DNA of 64,000 bases from positions 62,001 through 126,000 of the forward strand of contig CALNHX010001946.1 of the NCBI GenBank assembly GCA_940337035.1. Direction: 5' to 3'. The stretch is from Agriotes lineatus (Eukaryota > Arthropoda > Insecta > Coleoptera > Elateridae). The notes under the pieces are model-generated. The model worked only from the letters and a program-made list of their open reading frames with translations. It was not told where the DNA came from and did no database searches. The translations under genes were made by a program, and so were the position numbers. Below are positions 38,909 through 49,731 of the stretch, piece after piece (the stretch's first letter is position 1; the number at the start of each line of letters is the position of its first letter).

Positions 38909-39633
38909 TAAAAGATAAAGCTTATAAAAATACGGGAAAAAACTAAAGAGCAAACGCCTCACCTAATGTCAAAAGTGAGAATAGACCAGATCCTGAATTT
39001 TTACTACAAGTAAGACGATATTTGAAAATATATATATTTAAACACCACTACCAACGCGAATTACAAATTATATTGCATTCAACATATTTTCGTCTACAAT
39101 ATAATTATTATATTATTAGTACATTTTCTTTTAATAGCAGTAACTGCAAAGCTCGGGGAAAAACAATTTAAAATTTTGTATCGTGCCGAAGCAGAATGTG
39201 CAGAAAGGTAAATATGTTCCGTTTTAAATATAATGAGTATTAATTATTTTAGTAACTTTTCTTTCTGAAGAATATGCTGCATCTACGAATTCAGAATCAC
39301 ATAATTTGACCTAGTTAAGATTTTTCAGTTTTTTTTTCAAAACTTTATTTTATACGCATAAAGGTAAATCTTTTTGGTCAATATTCTTAAATCAGAATTG
39401 TAGGAGTTTCTAGCAATATTTTAAATAGCTTTAGCAATAACTAATTACAATAGTAGTAGGAAAACGTACACAATGCACAATTCTCAAATTCAACAATCAA
39501 TATTCACAGGAGTCGCCTTACAACACGTAAAAGAATGACTGTACGTAGCTTAGTAAGCGTGTCAAATTATTATTTGTTAAATACAGATATTGCCGAACTG
39601 CGCTTACAAGTATAATTCCTCTTAAAGTATCAC

Positions 39634-39686
39634 ACGCAGTTATTTTAGGATTATGCTGAGACTGCATAACCCTAAAATAATCGCAG
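39634..39686. repeat. Short palindrome
   Basis: GCAGTTATTTTAGGATTATGC and GCATAACCCTAAAATAATCGC form arms of about 20 bp around a loop of about 8 bp. It stands alone. It is probably the core of a decayed MITE. Confidence 0.6.
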
Positions 39687-40566
39687 CCTGAATCGAGATT
39701 ATAAGAACACTACTGTAATACTTATCTGTGGTAAAATTTCAAACCATTGCAATTATCGCGTTAAGAGTTTACGAAATATTGTGAAACTATAAAGTAACAG
39801 GCTCAATAGCAAAAAGGAAACATCTGGGACCAACTTCAACACCATCAAATTTAAAAGCTTCACTTATCTGGACCGAATGATCTGATTTCAGGCTCATAAA
39901 TGACCTGTGACATAAGTCGAAAACAAAAATAAAATATAGGCAAGATGAATTAATTAAGAAAACAATACACAGGCGAATAAATGCAGTTTGAAAAAAATAA
40001 GTTTCCTTGTTGTACATTTAATTATGCTGAGGTTATTTAATATTTAAAGTTGCCCTTAAGAATAATTATTTACATGTATTTCGGGATCCGTTTGGTGTTT
40101 GACTAACTTGAAAATACGGAAAACGTTGATTCTGAGAATAACTTGCTTAGAATGCAGAAATAATTAACGTAAACTAGAAATTACTGCAATATTATGACAG
40201 AATTTTCTAATGGTTAGCGAGTGGAAGCCATGTGACTAGGTTTTGTTAATTTAGAAAGTTTTACTTTAAGTTTGTTGCGGATATATTTAGTACATACTGT
40301 AATACTATTTTTAAACATTGCAATCAATGAAATAAATTAAACCAAATAATATTGCGTATGAAACATGTTCCTGATTGAAAATACATTATACGAGTAAGGG
40401 CAAATTACTTTCTGGATAAGCAAGGTGATTTATTTTACTTACAGGTACAAATAGATTTTTCTTATCTTTGCTATGTACCAGCGCCACTAATAACTTGCAT
40501 TGAGAACACACCTTAACTTTTCAAGTTCAATTACACTAATATCACCACGTCGAAACATAAAACTTT

Positions 40567-40602
40567 ATATTGCGATCGCGGCCAGGACCCCGATCGCAAT
40601 AT
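40567..40602. repeat. Perfect 12-bp-arm hairpin
   Basis: ATATTGCGATCG and CGATCGCAATAT flank the 12-base loop CGGCCAGGACCC. The arms are perfect. No neighbouring gene explains it. Confidence 0.7.
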
Positions 40603-40872
40603 GCAGCGGGAATAATATGTAAGCAGCCAAATAGATGCGAAAACAGCGTTGCCGATAAACGGAAGCAATAAAATGCCGTCTAGTTAACGGACGTGACTTC
40701 GTGTTGGCCGTTTCTCACGTTAACTAACGATGCCAGCGCCAGCGGTCTACAGTTGAACTAAAAGACAAATCCGCAGATATAGGGGGGTCATATTCGCTTC
40801 CACAACATTTTTCGTATTTAGGCATTACTTGACCTGCAGTTCTAAAATTCGTAAAAAAACAAGCAAATCGTT

Positions 40873-40896
40873 GTGACTTCCGAAAATGGAAGTCAC
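40873..40896. repeat. Small hairpin GTGACTTCC/GGAAGTCAC
   Basis: Two perfect 9-bp arms around the six bases GAAAAT. GTGACTTC-like words recur at about 40690 and GAAGTGAC at about 40940, so it may be part of a larger degenerate inverted repeat ending near 40950. Confidence 0.55.
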
Positions 40897-40962
40897 TTCG
40901 TTATATATGAAGCGATAACGTTTAAAGTATATCTACTTTTGAAGTGACTAACTACCTAGTAT

Positions 40963-40965
<3 letters not shown>

Positions 40966-41005
<40 letters not shown>
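40966..41005. repeat. (AT)n microsatellite at LINE 3' end
   Basis: About 20 AT dinucleotides lie immediately beyond the 3' end of the minus-strand LINE at 41005-44180. Simple-repeat tails of this sort are typical of several non-LTR retrotransposon groups, so this is likely the element's tail. Confidence 0.8.
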
Positions 41006-41009
<4 letters not shown>

Positions 41010-41127
41010 GCTCTTTAACCGCAAGCAGTTATGGCTACTTTTTTCAAAGTTTTCAAAATCCTGATTTGGGTCGGATTAATTCCCATTTCTTCTGTTGTTT
41101 TTTATATCATTTTTATTGTTTTAATTT

Positions 41128-41721
41128 TTAATCTGTGAGTTTTTTGCTTATTCTTGCTTCTTCTGCTATCTTTGCCCATTCCTTCCTCTTTTTACACTTC
41201 TCTTTCCAGTTCTCTATTCCTAGCTTCTTTAGGTCTTCTTCTACATCATCGAGCCATCTCAGACCAGGTCTACCTCTTCTTCTTTTTTCGGTTGGTGTCC
41301 ATTCTGTTATTACTCGTATTGCTCTTTTTTTATCTGCCCTTATTACGTGACCTAACCATTTTATTCTCTGAGATTTTATATATGTAACAATAGCTTCCCC
41401 TTTCATTTGCTCCCCCAGTTCAAAGTTCATTCTTGGTCTAAATTCGTCTTCTTCTGTTCGTAATGGGCCCATTATTCTTCATAATATTTTCCTTTCAAAC
41501 ACTACTAGATCTTCTTCTTTTTTAGTTAAGGTTCATACCTCTATTCCATATGTCACTACTGGTCTAATAATGGTTTTATATAGTTGTAGTTTTGCTTTTT
41601 TATTTAGGTATTTAGAGTTTAAGAATGTTTTGTTTGCATAATATGCTCTGTGTCCCATCTGTATTTTTTGTTTTGTTTTTTCACTGGTCTTATATTTTTT
41701 ATTATAAATTGTTATTCCCAA
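41128..41721 (-). pseudogene. LINE C-terminal region after the reverse transcriptase
   Basis: Two frames in order. 41721-41533 reads KIQMGHRAYYANK...LYKTIIRPVVTYG, the usual stretch after the thumb. 41472-41128 reads RIKWLGHVIRADKKRA and then RRRGRPGLRWLDDVEEDL, the conserved GHV and GRP-RW-DDV tail of insect LINEs. A stop and frame change lie between the two. There is no separate promoter or start. Confidence 0.85.
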
Positions 41722-41828
41722 ATATTTAAGGTTCTGGACTGCTTCAAATTTATAGCCTCTAATTTTAAGATATTCTTCATTGCTGCTGTCACTATATTTT
41801 AAATATTTAGTTTTATTTTCACTGATTC

Positions 41829-42986
41829 TTAAACCCTTTTTTTTTCCTTCTCTATTCTCATGAAACTTTCTATTTGCCCCTCTTTTGTTGTACTGATAAT
41901 TGTAACATCATCTGCGTAAGCGATAATTTGTGTGTTTTTAATATTTATTGTCCCTTCTAACTCTGATCTTCTAATTGCACCTTCTAAGGCTATATTAAAC
42001 AATGTAGCTGACAGCATATCTCCCTGCCTAAGGCCTTGTTGTACATTAAAGCTTTCAGTTGTATCACTTCCTATTTTCACTACTGCGGTTGAGTCTTTTA
42101 GGGTCATTTCGACAAGGTTTACTGTTTTTTGTGGAGTCTCTATGTACTGCAGTTCTTTGATTATCTTTTCTCTTATTACTTTATCGAAAGCCTGTTTAAA
42201 GTCTATGAATAGGATGTGAAGAGTTATGTGATATTCTTTTGCTTTTTCTAGTATTTGTTGTACAATGTGTATGGCGTCTGTGGTCGATCTCCCTTGTCTA
42301 AAACCTTGTTGGTAGTCCCCTAGTTCGTTCTCTGCATGTTCCTGAAGTTTGTCTTTAATTATTTTTGAGATCACTTTATAGGCCACATTTAGTAACGTTA
42401 TTCCTGTATAATTTGAGCAATCCTCCAAGTCTCCTTTTTTGTGTATTGTAAAAATTACACCTTTCTTCCAATCTTCTGGCATGCTTTCTTCTCTCCAGAT
42501 CAAGCATATTAGTTCATGTAGTTTTTCGTGCAGTTTCTCACCTCCATATTTTAGGTATTCAGTAATTATTCCATCACTTCTTGGCGTCTTATTGTTTTTT
42601 AGGTGTCGTATTGCCTGTTTTATCTCTTCTATTGTTGGTTCTTGTATTTTTTCATCATTCTGTCTAATGTTCGTTTTTGCTATTGTATTCGTTTCCGTTT
42701 CCTTTCTGTATAGTTGTTCATAATAGTTCTTCCATATTTGTTGTATTTCTGTCGTTTCATATCTTGTCATTCCTTCTGTGTCTGTATATCCTGTAGTTTT
42801 TATTCTAAAGTTCTTTTCTAATTTTATTCTCTGGTAAAACATTCTTGTGTTTTTATTGTTATATTCATCTTGCATATCTTTTATTTTCTTTTCGTTCCAA
42901 TCTCTCTTTTTTTGTTTACATGTGTTTCTTGCTAGGGAATTTGCGTCTTTGTAAATTTGTTTGTCTTCTTCTGCATTTGATTGCAA
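41829..42986 (-). pseudogene. LINE reverse transcriptase domain
   Basis: A 385-codon frame copying RNA into DNA at the target site in intact relatives. Visible motifs in order: LKNNKTPRSDGI (normally LKNGKAPGxDGI), KGDLEDCSNYTGITLLN, GFRQGRSTTDAI, FIDFKQAFDKV with the first catalytic aspartate, GLRQGDMLSATLFNIAL, and YADDV with the catalytic aspartate pair near residues 357-360. Catalytic residues survive, but the frame is cut off at both ends by shifts, so no functional enzyme is made. The altered first motif is a further sign of decay. Confidence 0.9.
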
Positions 42987-43264
42987 CCATTTTATCCATG
43001 CTCGGTTTTTTCATCTCTTGTCTGCTTGCACTCTTGGTCGTACCATTCTTTACTTTTTTCGTGTTCCTTGTGACCCACGCATTTTTCTGCTGTTTTCAAA
43101 ATACTAGTTTTTATGTTGTTCCACTGGATTTCCATTCTTTTTGTATTTGTACAATCAGTGGGGGTTTGCTTTTGCTGAAGTTCTTGCGTTATTCCTTCTT
43201 CTAATGCTTGTTTCACCTTTCGTTCTTTTATTTTGTTTATATCCAATGTGTTATTTTTTTTTAT

Positions 43265-43825
43265 TCACTCTTTTCCTCTTAGGTTTTTCCTTTCCTTGAT
43301 CGTTGCAATTACTAAATTGTGGTCTGAATTTACGTTGGCGCCTCGAAAAGATGTTACATCCTGTATGTTATTAGTTCTTTCTTTCGTTATCAGTACATGA
43401 TTGATGTCCCCAATTATTATCAGTCTTCCTTTATAATCTTTACTGTTTCTGTAAGTTTTTCCCAAAATTCATCCTTTTTTGCATTTTCGTCTTTATTTGG
43501 GCCGTATATTACAATAATTATGGTGTCTTCTTCTTTTCTTATGTCTATTTCTATCTTTAGTATTCTTTCAGATATTCTTGTCCATTTCTTTATATATTTA
43601 TCAAATTCTTTTCTTATAATACAACACACACCCTCTTTTGCTCTTTGGTTCTGTTTTACTCCACTGTATATCATCATACGTCCCCCTTTTACTTGTAATT
43701 CACCTATTCCTTTCTTTTTCGTTTCTGTAATACCTAATATATCTATTTTGTTCGTCTCAAATTCCTCAATTAATTGATTTTTTTTACCATGTATGCTTCT
43801 GATGTTCTAGGTTCCCATAATCCAT
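43265..43825 (-). pseudogene. LINE endonuclease domain
   Basis: Pieces in order on the minus strand: NIRSIHGKKNQLIEEF and IDILGITETKKKG (43825-43690), with an in-frame TAG where the family has the tryptophan of TWN; YSGVKQNQRAKEGV and YGPNKDENAKKDEFW (43677-43420); and GRLIIIGDINHV with VTSFRGANVNSDHNLVI (43465-43265). The GDIN, TET and SDH motifs are those of apurinic-like LINE endonucleases. The expected GDFN asparagine site is kept. Several frameshifts are present. Confidence 0.85.
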
Positions 43826-44180
43826 ATTTTTTCTTTTTTGTTTTTTCCATTCCGCTTTTTGTTTTTCAATTGGGTTAATTTCGCCTTTTTACTTAGTTTT
43901 CTCTCATGTCCTTGTCCATAGCCCTTGTCGTCCTTTTTCTTTCCATTTCCTGATTCTTATAGTATTTTGACGTTTTTGTTATCTTTTGTAGTTGCTGTTC
44001 CAGACTTTGTTGGTTGGGGAACCTGTCGCTGTTGGTTCGTTTATTTACATTGCCACCCTGGTAATCTGTGTCCTGTGTTGATGTCTGTATTTCATTTATT
44101 CCATACGTTAATTCTGTTTATAATTTTACAATTTACACAAATATTTTACACAAATATTATACAAACAATAATCTTTGGTT

Positions 44181-44677
44181 AAACAAACGTAAACAACATT
44201 GACAAAACTAAACTATGCGAATGTGAGACAAACCTAGTATAATACATATAATACACGGATATTCGCATTATACCTCACTAGAGTTAGCGGATAACAACCC
44301 CGGAAGAACGCTCAAACACTCGTGTTTCGAAACAGACCTCATCCACTAACACAGTTCCATCTCTAGTCGACTTATATGACAACCGCATATACAACTTACA
44401 ACTAATTTAACCCTAATGACGCACAGTGCCTTCCTTCCTCTCAGAACATATAAATAAAAAATTTAAGAAAATTGAAATACGGTTTTAACTTCCCTGGCGC
44501 TCAGTGCCATCTTATCCAGCTCCTAATAACACAGTGTATATCAACCTACAAAATATTGCCCCCTTGAAACAACATCTTGATAATAAACTCTGTAGCGAAA
44601 TATCAACTAAATTATATAATAAAAAGAACCAGCATAAACTTAAACAACTGTACCTTGAATCTCTTATCCTGCACTCA
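44181..44677. other. Unassigned DNA between two LINE relics; no gene seen
   Basis: The frame at 44504-44800 is on the opposite strand to the LINE tail and overlaps it; it is a shadow. The rest is AT-rich sequence, part of which may be the 3' untranslated region of the neighbouring minus-strand LINE. AGTGCC is found in two inverted-like contexts (CGCACAGTGCC at about 44415 and CGCTCAGTGCC at about 44499). Confidence 0.5.
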
Positions 44678-45292
44678 CTAAGTAAGCGCTTGCCCTATTC
44701 CGTACCAATTTTTTATTATAAAATTTTTCACAACATAACCAAAACAGCCTCTATTTCGCATCATTTGTATTTCAATCGGGAGATCATTATATATACGTAA
44801 GCCAATACTTTTCCATGCTCGAACTCCGACGCTAATTCTCCGGTGTGGAATTTCAACTCTCTGATCCCTTGCTCTTCTCGTATTAGTGTTTCTTAGAAAT
44901 AATAAATTACACTTCACACATATCCGCACCGAACTTATGCTGTATTGCTTCACGGTCAAGACCTCGCATTCGTTATATAAAGTAATTGTACTATATCTCA
45001 AGTTCTTAAATTTAATCAGTTCCAAGGCTTTGTTTTGTAATATTCCTCTTTTGTCTATCACAGTTTCATATGCACCACCCCACGCTATCGCGCCGTCCTT
45101 TAATACTGAATAAAAGAATACGTAGTATGCACTCATTGATTCCTTCTGACCTAATACCAGCCTCAACTTTTCCAAGATGTACAGCGAACTCCTCAATCTC
45201 ACCGCCATCGCATTGATATGTTCTCGCCATTTCAAATTTGAATCACACTGCAATCCCAAATACTTGACTACGTCCAACCTTTGTATTTCGAT
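44678..45292 (-). pseudogene. LINE ORF2 C-terminal fragment, second family
   Basis: A frame of about 204 codons, open from just after a TGA at about 45293. It begins RLDVVKYLGLQCDSNLKW, the YLG motif that follows the reverse transcriptase palm, and goes on through SSLYILEKLR, YYVFFYSVLKDGAIAWG and NKALELIKF. This matches the post-catalytic region of CR1/Jockey-like LINEs and differs from the family at 41005-44180. All catalytic motifs are missing, so it is a 5'-truncated or broken copy. Confidence 0.75.
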
Positions 45293-45587
45293 TCAATTGC
45301 AATTATTTCTTCCCACACATTGTCCACAACTGCTGAGGATTAAATAAGCAAACATTTCATTGACGTCTATTTTATTGACATTGTTGGTATCCATCCGTGT
45401 TTTGAAATTATATAAATTTTCATATTTTATTTTGGATTTTGCAGAAAAAAGATTTAGCTAACGCTCGGTCATAACACTACAGCTGCGGAAGGAAATGATA
45501 CATTTTCCTCCCTAATAATACAAATAGCTATTATTTATAATGTTGAGGGGGCAAATTCCTCTCCAGTTGGAACTCTACTCCCTAGTT
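45293..45587. other. Unassigned AT-rich DNA; no gene seen
   Basis: May contain further decayed sequence of the neighbouring LINE (CGGATGGATACC and TGTGGACAATGTG on the minus strand), but no frame is open long enough to tell. Confidence 0.45.
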
Positions 45588-46288
45588 AGTCCAAGAGCCA
45601 GCAGCGGGTTTGCTTACAGTATTTTTAACAAGTGTGTAACTATCATGGAAGGTCCCTTTGAATATACTGAGAAGGAAATCCGAAGTCTGGCAAGCCTGCG
45701 GTGGTGGTTTTAGCCCCCTTGCGTCCTTGAAGGATGGAAAAAAATAATAAGACAAAAGTATAATAACAAGTTTGGCGCTTTGATATGTTAAAGATAACCA
45801 TATCTTATGTAAGTTAAAAAATTGACAGACGCTTTTGCAGATGGTAAGTTTACCCCAGATTCGCATAAAGTTGCATAATGAACTTAACCATTTACAGTAA
45901 AATATCGAGAGATTAAAAAAAACTGTACCTCAGCGGGCTGTGGAAACTCAAACGTGTGAATAATAAGTTGGTGGCACTGTAAGTCTGTCAAATTCGAGGT
46001 TAGCAGGTTAGGTTTTCCGTCAGTTTTGACACAGACTGACACAAAACCTAACCTGCTAACCTCGAACTTGACAGACTTACAGTGTTACCAACATATTATT
46101 CATAGGTTTTGTGTCAGTTTTGACACATTATTTCTTTTCACCCTTCAAGGACGCAAGGGGGCTAAAACCACCACCGCAGGCTTGCCAGACTTCGGGTTTC
46201 CTTCTCAGTATATTCAAAGGGACCTTCCATGATAGTTACACGCTTGTTAAAAATACTGTAAGAAATCCGTTGCTGGCTCTTGGACTAA
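45588..46288. mobile_element. Composite inverted-repeat element (about 700 bp)
   Basis: Outer arms of about 160 bp at 45588-45750 and 46128-46288 are nearly identical in complement. They start AGTCCAAGAGCCAGCA and end CTTGGACT, and share TATCATGGAAGGTCCC, GAATATACTGAGAAGG and GCCCCCTTGCGTCCTTGAAGG. The interior carries a separate palindrome at 45958-46101. Frames called here (45582-45866, 46111-46464) run through the arms and are not genes. It is probably a non-autonomous DNA transposon with another inserted in it. The target duplication is not clear. Confidence 0.75.
45958..46101. repeat. 144-bp palindrome with 59-bp arms
   Basis: GAATAATAAGTTGG, CACTGTAAGTCTGTCAA and TTCGAGGTTAGCAGGTTAGG on the left are mirrored by CCTAACCTGCTAACCTCGAA, TTGACAGACTTACAGTG and CCAACATATTATTC on the right. 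The loop is 26 bases (CCGTCAGTTTTGACACAGACTGACAC) and contains GTCAGTTTTGAC. This looks like a MITE nested in the larger inverted repeat. Confidence 0.8.
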
Positions 46289-46477
46289 GTAAAGAGCTGT
46301 TCTTCCTAAATTTTCTTCACGAGAAGGATACTCACTGTGGTGTGTTTATCTGTTTTCAACGTTTCAGCTATCACTTGATCTACTCCTGGTGCTTTCCCAC
46401 TTTTGTTTTGGAGAATTATTGTTTCCATTTCTTTTTTCAACAGAGAATTTGTGTTCGCTACTAGTTTGTGAGAGTTC
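46289..46477 (-). pseudogene. LINE reverse transcriptase fragment, interrupted by piggyBac
   Basis: On the minus strand it reads KKEMETIILQNKSGKAPGVDQVIAETLK, the first conserved motif of LINE reverse transcriptases (normally LKNGKAPGxDGIxAE). The sequence is cut at one side by the piggyBac insertion whose TTAA lies at 46478-46481. It resumes weakly beyond 47417 and is cut at the other side by the inverted-repeat element ending at 46288. Only about 60 residues remain. Confidence 0.75.
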
Positions 46478-46481
46478 TTAA

Positions 46482-47416
46482 CCCTCCTGTTGACGGTTGG
46501 ATTCAGAATCACACCATTCGACGGGTTGGGTCTCTCAGACCCAAACTGTGTTTTATTTTTTTTTCCCCTAATAACACATTAATATGCCCAGTTTCTGGCA
46601 TGCATTTGTTAACCTGTTCTATTTTGCACTGCAAAGAGTAAAAATAGTTGTGAAAAAAAACATTAACTTGGGAGGTCCCATTTATTAAAAAAAAAGTTAC
46701 ATGTAATGCAAGATTTCAAAAGAAATTATAAATTGAAAAAACGAAAAAGACAATAACAATAACATACAATTATTTGTAAAGTATATGGCTGAATAAGTGT
46801 AAAAAAAAATATAAAATGAGTGTACATAAATTTGATACACAAAATATTGAATGGAAAATTTCGTTAATCAAATTTTGCCGCACAGTCGGCGCAGCATGGT
46901 TTTGTGTGTTCCAAACAAATACAGGAACCACAAAACAAGTTCATAAAGAACGGGGATTCCCCTCCAGAAGATAAACTATTTAGAGTAAGAAAGGTAAATC
47001 CCCTAAACTCGAGATAAAAGTTTGCTAACATGCAAAACACACAGAAACGATAAACAGTTTAAATTTAGGGACTTACCCGTATGTAAAAGATTCTGCGTGA
47101 ATACTTAGAAACTAGGGGAAGGCTCTAAGAATGTTTTATGCCTAAAAATGGCACAAAATTAGTCCCTTTACGAAATACGAAAAAATAAATTGTAGGAAAA
47201 AAACTTACACGAGTACACGGGTTGGGTTTGACAGGCCCAAAGCCCTTCTGGCTGCCAAACGACAGATGATAAAATTAAGACAAATTAAGGAAAACATGTC
47301 TTTATTAAAGTTAGGAAGGTACCAAAAAGCTAAAGAAATTTAAAAAATTATTTTAAAAAATACAACAAAAAATATATTTGCCTGGGCCTCACAGACCCAG
47401 CCCGTCAACCGGAGGG
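46482..47416 (-). mobile_element. Second piggyBac deletion derivative (935 bp), different family
   Basis: Bounded by TTAA at 46478-46481 and 47417-47420. Terminal inverted repeats are CCCTCCTGTTGACGG and CCCGTCAACCGGAGGG (one mismatch). Inner repeats include GGGTTGGGTCTCTCAGACCCA, GGGTTGGGTTTGACAGGCCCA and CCTGGGCCTCACAGACCCAG, subterminal motifs arranged at both ends. It encodes only a short cysteine-rich transposase tail. It is unrelated in sequence to the satellite-borne piggyBac and is inserted in an old LINE fragment. Confidence 0.9.
46864..46998 (-). pseudogene. piggyBac transposase cysteine-rich tail, second family
   Basis: An open minus-strand frame ending at a TAA (46864-46866). It ends ESPFFMNLFCGSCICLEH and then TKPCCADCAAKFD, giving C-x2-C-x-C-x2-H-x3-C-C-x2-C. 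This is the end-binding zinc domain of piggyBac-like transposases and here it keeps the CxEH cysteine that the satellite-borne family has lost. It is preceded by TLNSLSSGG. No catalytic core is present. Confidence 0.75.
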
Positions 47417-47420
47417 TTAA

Positions 47421-47745
47421 TAAGTGGAGTACAATTCCTATTTTATCAACATTCATAAAATCATAATCTTCTTGGCTACTAGTATAATAAAATTTTAATT
47501 GTGCAAGATGTCACAGCTTTTTATTATTAGATGTCCTCTGTCATATGTTTTTTACGTTAGGATGTTGAAGCAGAAAAAAGTCTTATGAAATTGTATGAAA
47601 AAACACGTATTGTACGATTCAAAAACCAAGATCGTACAATAGCTGTTAAAAACAAAGTAAAATATTGAATATAATATTTGAAATCTTTTAATAAATTAAT
47701 TGAGGGTACGTATAAGGTGCACTTAATTATAATAAACAGTTCCAG
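47421..47745. other. Presumed intron/upstream DNA before the DOCK exon; small hairpin
   Basis: No coding sequence is seen. It contains a hairpin at 47608-47641 (TATTGTACGAT/ATCGTACAATA) with perfect 11-bp arms. The last bases, AAACAGTTCCAG, act as the probable splice acceptor for the exon starting at 47746; the pyrimidine tract is weak. Confidence 0.5.
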
Positions 47746-49731
47746 GTTCAGAAAAACGGAGATCTGAAGGGTCACCAGCGAGGTTTGAGCATGACCAGCC
47801 CTCATTTGCACCGCTACGACAAGCTGCAGCAAAATGAAGTGAAGGACGTCCTGTTGTGCTTCTTATTTATTGTCAAATATGTCGGAGAGGAGCAGCTCAT
47901 CACGTGGTGGCAACAGTGCACTGATGGAGATGTGGTCAATTTCTTTGCCGTACTCGAAATGTGCTTGTACTGCTTCAAATACGTCGGAAAAAGAAATGTG
48001 ACCATTGTCAAAGCCCCTGCCGCAGACAGCATAAAATCCAAAGCGCCCAAAGCACATACCCTACCGGCACGGATGAACCCACCTGATTTTAATCACGAAA
48101 ACACAGGAACCCTCGTGACTTACACTACGATAAACCGGGAGAACTTAGTCAACACGGAGAACGAAGCGAGCAGGCACCAACAGGCAGTTCTGGAGCAGCA
48201 CATGGCCAGCGAAGTGGGGCTCATCGTTCTCGACTGTTTAGGCCTCTATTGCATTCACTTCCGTACAAATTTGCTGGCGAGTGAGGGGGACAACACAGTT
48301 ATGAAGAAGGTCTTCGACATTTATTTGTCTTTTATACAGATAGGCCAAAGCGAGGTGCTGTTCAAGCATATCTTTGCCGCTGTGAGGGCCTTCATTAACA
48401 ATTATTCGATTGTTTTGTTTAAAGGAAATGCGATACTGTGTGGCCGGCTGTGCTACGAGCTTTTGCGTTGCTGCAACAGCAGGTTAGCATCGGTCCGGCA
48501 AGAATCATGTGCAATCTTGTACCTTCTGATGCGCAGCAACTTCGAATTCACTGGCCGTAAGGGGCTAACTAGGGTGCACCTGCAAGTTATAATTTCCGTT
48601 TCCCAAATGCTAGGCAACGTTATTGGACTGAACAATGCGAGATTCCAAGAAAGCTTGTCGCTGATCAATAGTTACGCAAACAGTGACAAAGTAATGAAAG
48701 GCACCGGCTTTCCTGGAGAAGTGAAGGATCTGACGAAACGCATTCGAACTGTCCTAATGGCAACGGCGCAAATGCGCGAACATCATCACGACCCGGAAAT
48801 GCTTGTTGACTTGCAGTACAGCCTGGCACACTCTTACGCCTCGACCCCAGAACTGAGACACACGTGGCTTGAAACCATGACAAGGCATCACGTGCGTGAT
48901 GGAAATTTCTCTGAGGCCGCTTGTTGCCAGCTGCATATCGCAGCGCTGATGGCGGAATACTTGAAATTGAAAAAGATACAAAACTGGGGTGCCGAGGCTT
49001 TCAGTAAAATATCCTCCAACATTACCAAAGATGAGCGGGGTCTCAAACTTGACGCCGGAGTGCAAGATGTACAGTACACCGAGTTTCTTTTATTAGAACA
49101 GCTCGAAACGTGTGTCGAATACATTGAAAAATCAGAACGGTACGAGATTTTGGGCGAGCTGTACAAGCTGATAGTTCCTGTGTACGAAAAGAAACGCAAC
49201 TACGAGCTCCTCAAGCACTGCTACCAAAACTTGGCGCAGAATTATAGCAAGGTGGTTGAAGTTAACAAGTCGGGCAGGCGATTGCTTGGTCGTTTCTACA
49301 GGATCGTCTTCTACGGGCAAGCGTATTTTGAGGAAGATAGCGGGGTGGAGTACGTCTACAAGGAACCCAAAGTGACGTCGCTCAGTGAAATTTCTGAACG
49401 TTTGCATCGACAGTATTTGGAGAAGTTTGGACAGGATGTGGTGCGAATGATTCAGGACTCGGCTCCTGTAAGTGGTGGTTTAATGTTAGAAAAGCAATTT
49501 TGATATTTTGACCGTTGCAGATTGTGGCCAGCGAGTTGGACCAAAAGTTTGCCTACATCCAAGTTACTCATGTTACGCCGTATTTTGAAAAGACTGACCT
49601 CGAGGAGCGGCAGACGGATTTTGAATTGAACCACGACATTTGTTGTTTTATGTTTGAAACGCCTTTTACGAAGGATGGCAAGACTCGAGGCAATCCTGAA
49701 GAACAGTGGAAGAGAAGGACGATTATTACGA
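47746..49731 (+). CDS. DOCK-D (zizimin/DOCK9-11-like) Rho GTPase exchange factor, partial, two exons
   Basis: Join of 47746-49467 and 49521-49731 across a 53-bp intron (GTAAGT...TTGCAG). DOCK-D proteins load GTP onto Cdc42/Rac through the DHR-2 domain at the inner membrane face. The fragment has 574 codons plus 70 and one base. It holds the helical region before DHR-2 (YELLRCCNSRLASVRQES, THQ-type HLQVIISVSQMLG), then KDLTKRIRTVLMATAQM near residue 330, lobe A (DLQYSLAHSYASTPELR, near 350), the VYEKKRNYE and RRLLGRFYRIVFYGQAYF stretch near 510, YVYKEPK, and in exon 2 FAYIQVTHVTPYF and EEQWKRRTIIT. These match DOCK-D better than DOCK-C. The 49732 donor (GTATGT) splits a codon. Lobe C with the nucleotide sensor and all 5' exons are absent from the window. 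No frame damage is seen. The exon is unusually long and GC-rich for its setting. Confidence 0.9.

Larger units (their letters stand above)
37894..40965. other. Unassigned AT-rich DNA with several palindromes; no gene seen
   Basis: No frame here resembles a known protein. Frames at 38098-38395 fall within an imperfect inverted repeat and are by-products of it, and the frame at 39787-40017 has no recognisable motif. The stretch holds the separately listed palindromes at 38130, 38596, 39634, 40567 and 40873 and a hammerhead-like motif at 38869. Confidence 0.6.
41005..44180 (-). mobile_element. Nearly complete but decayed non-LTR retrotransposon (LINE)
   Basis: Read on the minus strand, the element runs from an untranslated stretch (about 44180-43830) through an apurinic-type endonuclease (43825-43265), a linker (43246-42992), a reverse transcriptase (42986-41829) and a C-terminal region (41721-41128) to a 3' end with an (AT)n tail. 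The order and motifs resemble the RTE-related family often annotated as craniofacial development protein 2-like; the exact clade is uncertain. Frameshifts and stops break the single long frame into at least six pieces. The 5' limit is approximate. Confidence 0.85.

Noticed and set aside
47814..49634. Minus-strand and alternative frames across the DOCK exons
   Set aside because: Shadows of the real plus-strand coding sequence.
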